Assembly: GCA_040755615.1 (NCBI GenBank)
Contig: JBFMAL010000040.1
Span: 1 to 23,946 of the forward strand
Source: DYEP01 sp040755615
Lineage (GTDB): Bacteria > Bacillota > Sulfobacillia > DUSP01 > DYEP01
DNA: 23,946 bases
Reading direction: 5' to 3'
Shown here: one piece after another, positions 22,191-23,946 of the stretch
How positions within the stretch are numbered: the first letter of the stretch is position 1
How the letters are laid out: every line of letters begins with the position of its first letter
Notes under the pieces: generated by a model
The model's input: the letters and a program-made list of their open reading frames with translations, nothing else
Databases searched by the model: none
What the model was told of the DNA's origin: nothing
Program-made: the position numbers and the translations under genes

Positions 22191-23772
22191 GTGAAGAGCC
22201 ACGTGGGGGAAACCCTTTCGTTTGTGGATACGGTAGATATCATTCCCTTCGATCCCAATGTGGCGCCTGCGGGTCCGCTTCAGGACCGCTCCGTGCTCGA
22301 AGATGTCATTGTGGAGTTTGACCCGGTGACACACGTCCTCGCCCAGAAAATCGCCCGACTTATCGACGTAATTACCGGGGGCATCGCCGGGGATCCACCG
22401 CCGTAGAGAGTCCGTACCCGTCCGAGCCAGCTCAGTGTGGAAACCCGGGAACGGTCGCGGGCGACCGCGGAACCGTCGGCAGTTCTCTTAAGTCTTCCGA
22501 AGGAGGTCAAGATCGAGATCGGCAAAGGTCAGACCCGGTTACTGGTAGAGCAGCTCATTACACTCGATACGTTCGAGGTCTTGAACATCCAGCTTGAGCC
22601 CATAGACAAGAACCCGAATATTGGCACGGTTGTGGAAGGCAAGGTAATTGTCCAGGGCACAGCCACCAAGGAAATCAGTTTAATCGACCGGCAGTTTGAA
22701 AGAGCCGACGTCACCGAGCGCGTCCCGTTCACCACAGCCGTAGAAAACTGGCACAGAAATTCATTGGCCCAGGCGAAAAACAGGTTCTCCTGGTAAAGGA
22801 GATTTGGCTGCCGGGAGCCATCAAGATCCTCGACATTACTGCGAGACTGAAAGTAGAGCGTTCTGTGGTCGTCAAGGACGGGGTGATCCTCCAGGGCTCA
22901 GTAGACAAGCAGGTCTTCTTCGTGGGAAGCGACGGGGTCAAGCACCATATCTCCGAAGAGGTCGGCGTGTTCAGCGAACTAGTGGATATCGCTCTCGAAG
23001 ACCCGCTCGAGCCCGCGGTAAGCACAGACACAGTCCAGGACCACTCATCGCATTTGAACTCGAAGAATTCGACGGCACCTTGATTCAGAAGGTCATACTC
23101 CTGTTGGACGTGGTCGTGACCAGGCCTATCCAGTTGGAGGTGCTGGAGGATCCGGCCGGGAGGCGCATCAAGGCAGACGTCAACGTGGGTTCAGCGGAGA
23201 CGCTGCAGTTCCTGCGCCAGGAAGCCACGCTCCCCGGAGCCCACGTCCTGAAGATCGTACGCGCCACCGTCGTGGATGTCCGCTGCACGCAGGGAGGAGA
23301 TAACGTATTCATCCAGGGGGGCCTGACCAAGTTCATCGGTTTTGAGACAGAAGACGGTGTAGTACAGTCCGTGGAAGAGCGGGTAGCCCTCGCCAACTTC
23401 GTGAATATCCTCGGGCTCGGTACTCGGTCAGGTGTAACGGTTACCTGCAACATCACCGCGGTAGACGTGGGGAACACCCTCAATCCCGCTACAGGTCAGC
23501 TTGTGACCAGGTTCCTTTTGACCTTTCAGGCCCAGGCCTTTGAGGTACAGCAGATCACGGTAAGGGAAGACCATGAGGGTATGCTGATCAAAGTGGAGGC
23601 CCTCATCGGTGAGGGCGAAAAGCAAGTGCTGATCGAGCAGACTAAAACGCTGGCCGCTATCAAGATCACCAACAGCGTCGCCCAGCTCCGCAGGGTATCA
23701 TGGATCATTAAGCACGGCAAGGCCGTCGTGCAGACTCACGGTGTAATGTCAAGAGGAAATTATGGCATTTAA
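22191..23772 (+). pseudogene. broken multi-repeat DUF3794 (SPOCS/SipL-type) gene
   Basis: SPOCS repeats are strung over three reading frames, so no intact protein is made. The first piece (about 22191-22403) is the second half of a repeat ending at an in-frame TAG (22404-22406). The same frame resumes with VKIEIGKGQTRLLVEQLITL and GKVIVQGTATKEISL to about 22735. The frame then shifts: KFIGPGEKQVLLVKE, GVILQGSVDKQVFFVGSDGV (22757-23030). It shifts again near 23030-23045, where FELEEFDGTLIQKV begins a stretch to 23772 with two more repeats, including VKVEALIGEGEKQVLIEQ. The last repeat is cut short after VVQTHG. The 5' end also lacks the first half-repeat. Intact relatives are spore-coat or spore-associated proteins in Clostridia. 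Sequencing error could explain one shift but not a stop, two shifts and both ends missing. Confidence 0.75.
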
Positions 23773-23869
23773 TTAGGGTTAAGGTCAAAAAGGTAACACA
23801 AATCCCTCCAACTACAGGGTAATTAGGTAGCTGGTAATAGATCCCAGTATAGAGGAGTGAGGTAAGTAG

Positions 23870-23946
23870 TTAAATGTTCACCTGCCCCGGCGCGTAGATT
23901 TGGCCTTTGCTCAGCAGCGCATAGACCAGACGCACGAACTTCCGTG
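23870..23946 (-). CDS. C-terminal end of a transposase, cut by the window edge
   Basis: The minus strand reads KFVRLVYALLSKGQIYAPG and a few more residues to a TAA at 23870-23872. The pattern (arginine-flanked hydrophobic helix, then a short KGQIY turn) resembles the C-terminus of IS110-type transposases, but only about 24 residues are visible, so the family is uncertain. It fits the decayed DUF3794 gene next to it. The end of the element should lie in 23773-23869. Confidence 0.4.
   Translation of the reverse strand, partial: RKFVRLVYALLSKGQIYAPGQVNI

Overview
The window reads as a chromosome segment from an anaerobic, probably endospore-forming clostridial Firmicute of the Moorella / Carboxydothermus / Desulfotomaculum kind. 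This is an inference from an S-layer-anchored glycosidase, a WalJ/YycJ-type metallo-beta-lactamase protein, a broken SPOCS/DUF3794 gene, a selenocysteine insertion pair, a Ni-CO dehydrogenase, an NAD-dependent type 1B dihydroorotate dehydrogenase, frequent TTG/GTG starts and a moderately GC-rich sequence. No rRNA, tRNA or CRISPR array was recognised.

Layout. (1) 1-480 is non-coding with a terminator and a cluster of GC-rich hairpins. (2) 481-3332 (+) holds an exported SLH-GH18 glycosidase and a YibE/F membrane protein. (3) 3337-4340 (-) holds a zinc-ribbon protein overlapping a metallo-beta-lactamase-fold hydrolase. Divergent from these is a large membrane-anchored protein of unknown function (4490-6151, +), which meets a QueG-like iron-sulfur protein tail to tail (6148-6927, -). 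(4) 7013-11823 (+) is a carbon monoxide module: a possible small ORF, a CooA-like haem CO sensor, a terminator, a CooA-type operator overlapping the -35 box of a promoter, then cooF, cooS and an FAD/NAD(P)-dependent oxidoreductase. (5) 12204-16547 (-) is a tight set in the order pyrK, pyrD, aspA, malic enzyme, behind an IclR-family regulator (16671-17423, -). (6) 17497-21706 (-) is selB, selA and a GNAT-SGNH fusion gene, with a good sigma-A-like promoter ahead of selB. (7) From about 21.9 kb to the end is decayed DNA: a possible tiny membrane protein, a DUF3794 gene truncated at its 5' end and broken by one stop and two frameshifts, and the tail of a transposase gene cut by the window edge.

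How the genes work together. In the CO module the sensor, operator, electron-transfer protein, catalytic subunit and flavoprotein make a self-contained circuit: CO is sensed by haem, cooF-cooS is switched on, and electrons from CO pass through CooF to the flavoprotein, most likely ending on NAD(P)+. No hydrogenase, acetyl-CoA synthase or cooC is in the window. The pyrK-pyrD-aspA-malic enzyme set can be read as pyrimidine synthesis placed beside aspartate use, or as a route from dihydroorotate/aspartate through fumarate and malate to pyruvate. Its IclR neighbour favours a catabolic role but does not prove it. The selenocysteine genes load tRNA-Sec and deliver it to the ribosome; the gene coupled behind them encodes an ArsN2-like acetyltransferase joined to an SGNH esterase, a combination I do not recognise.
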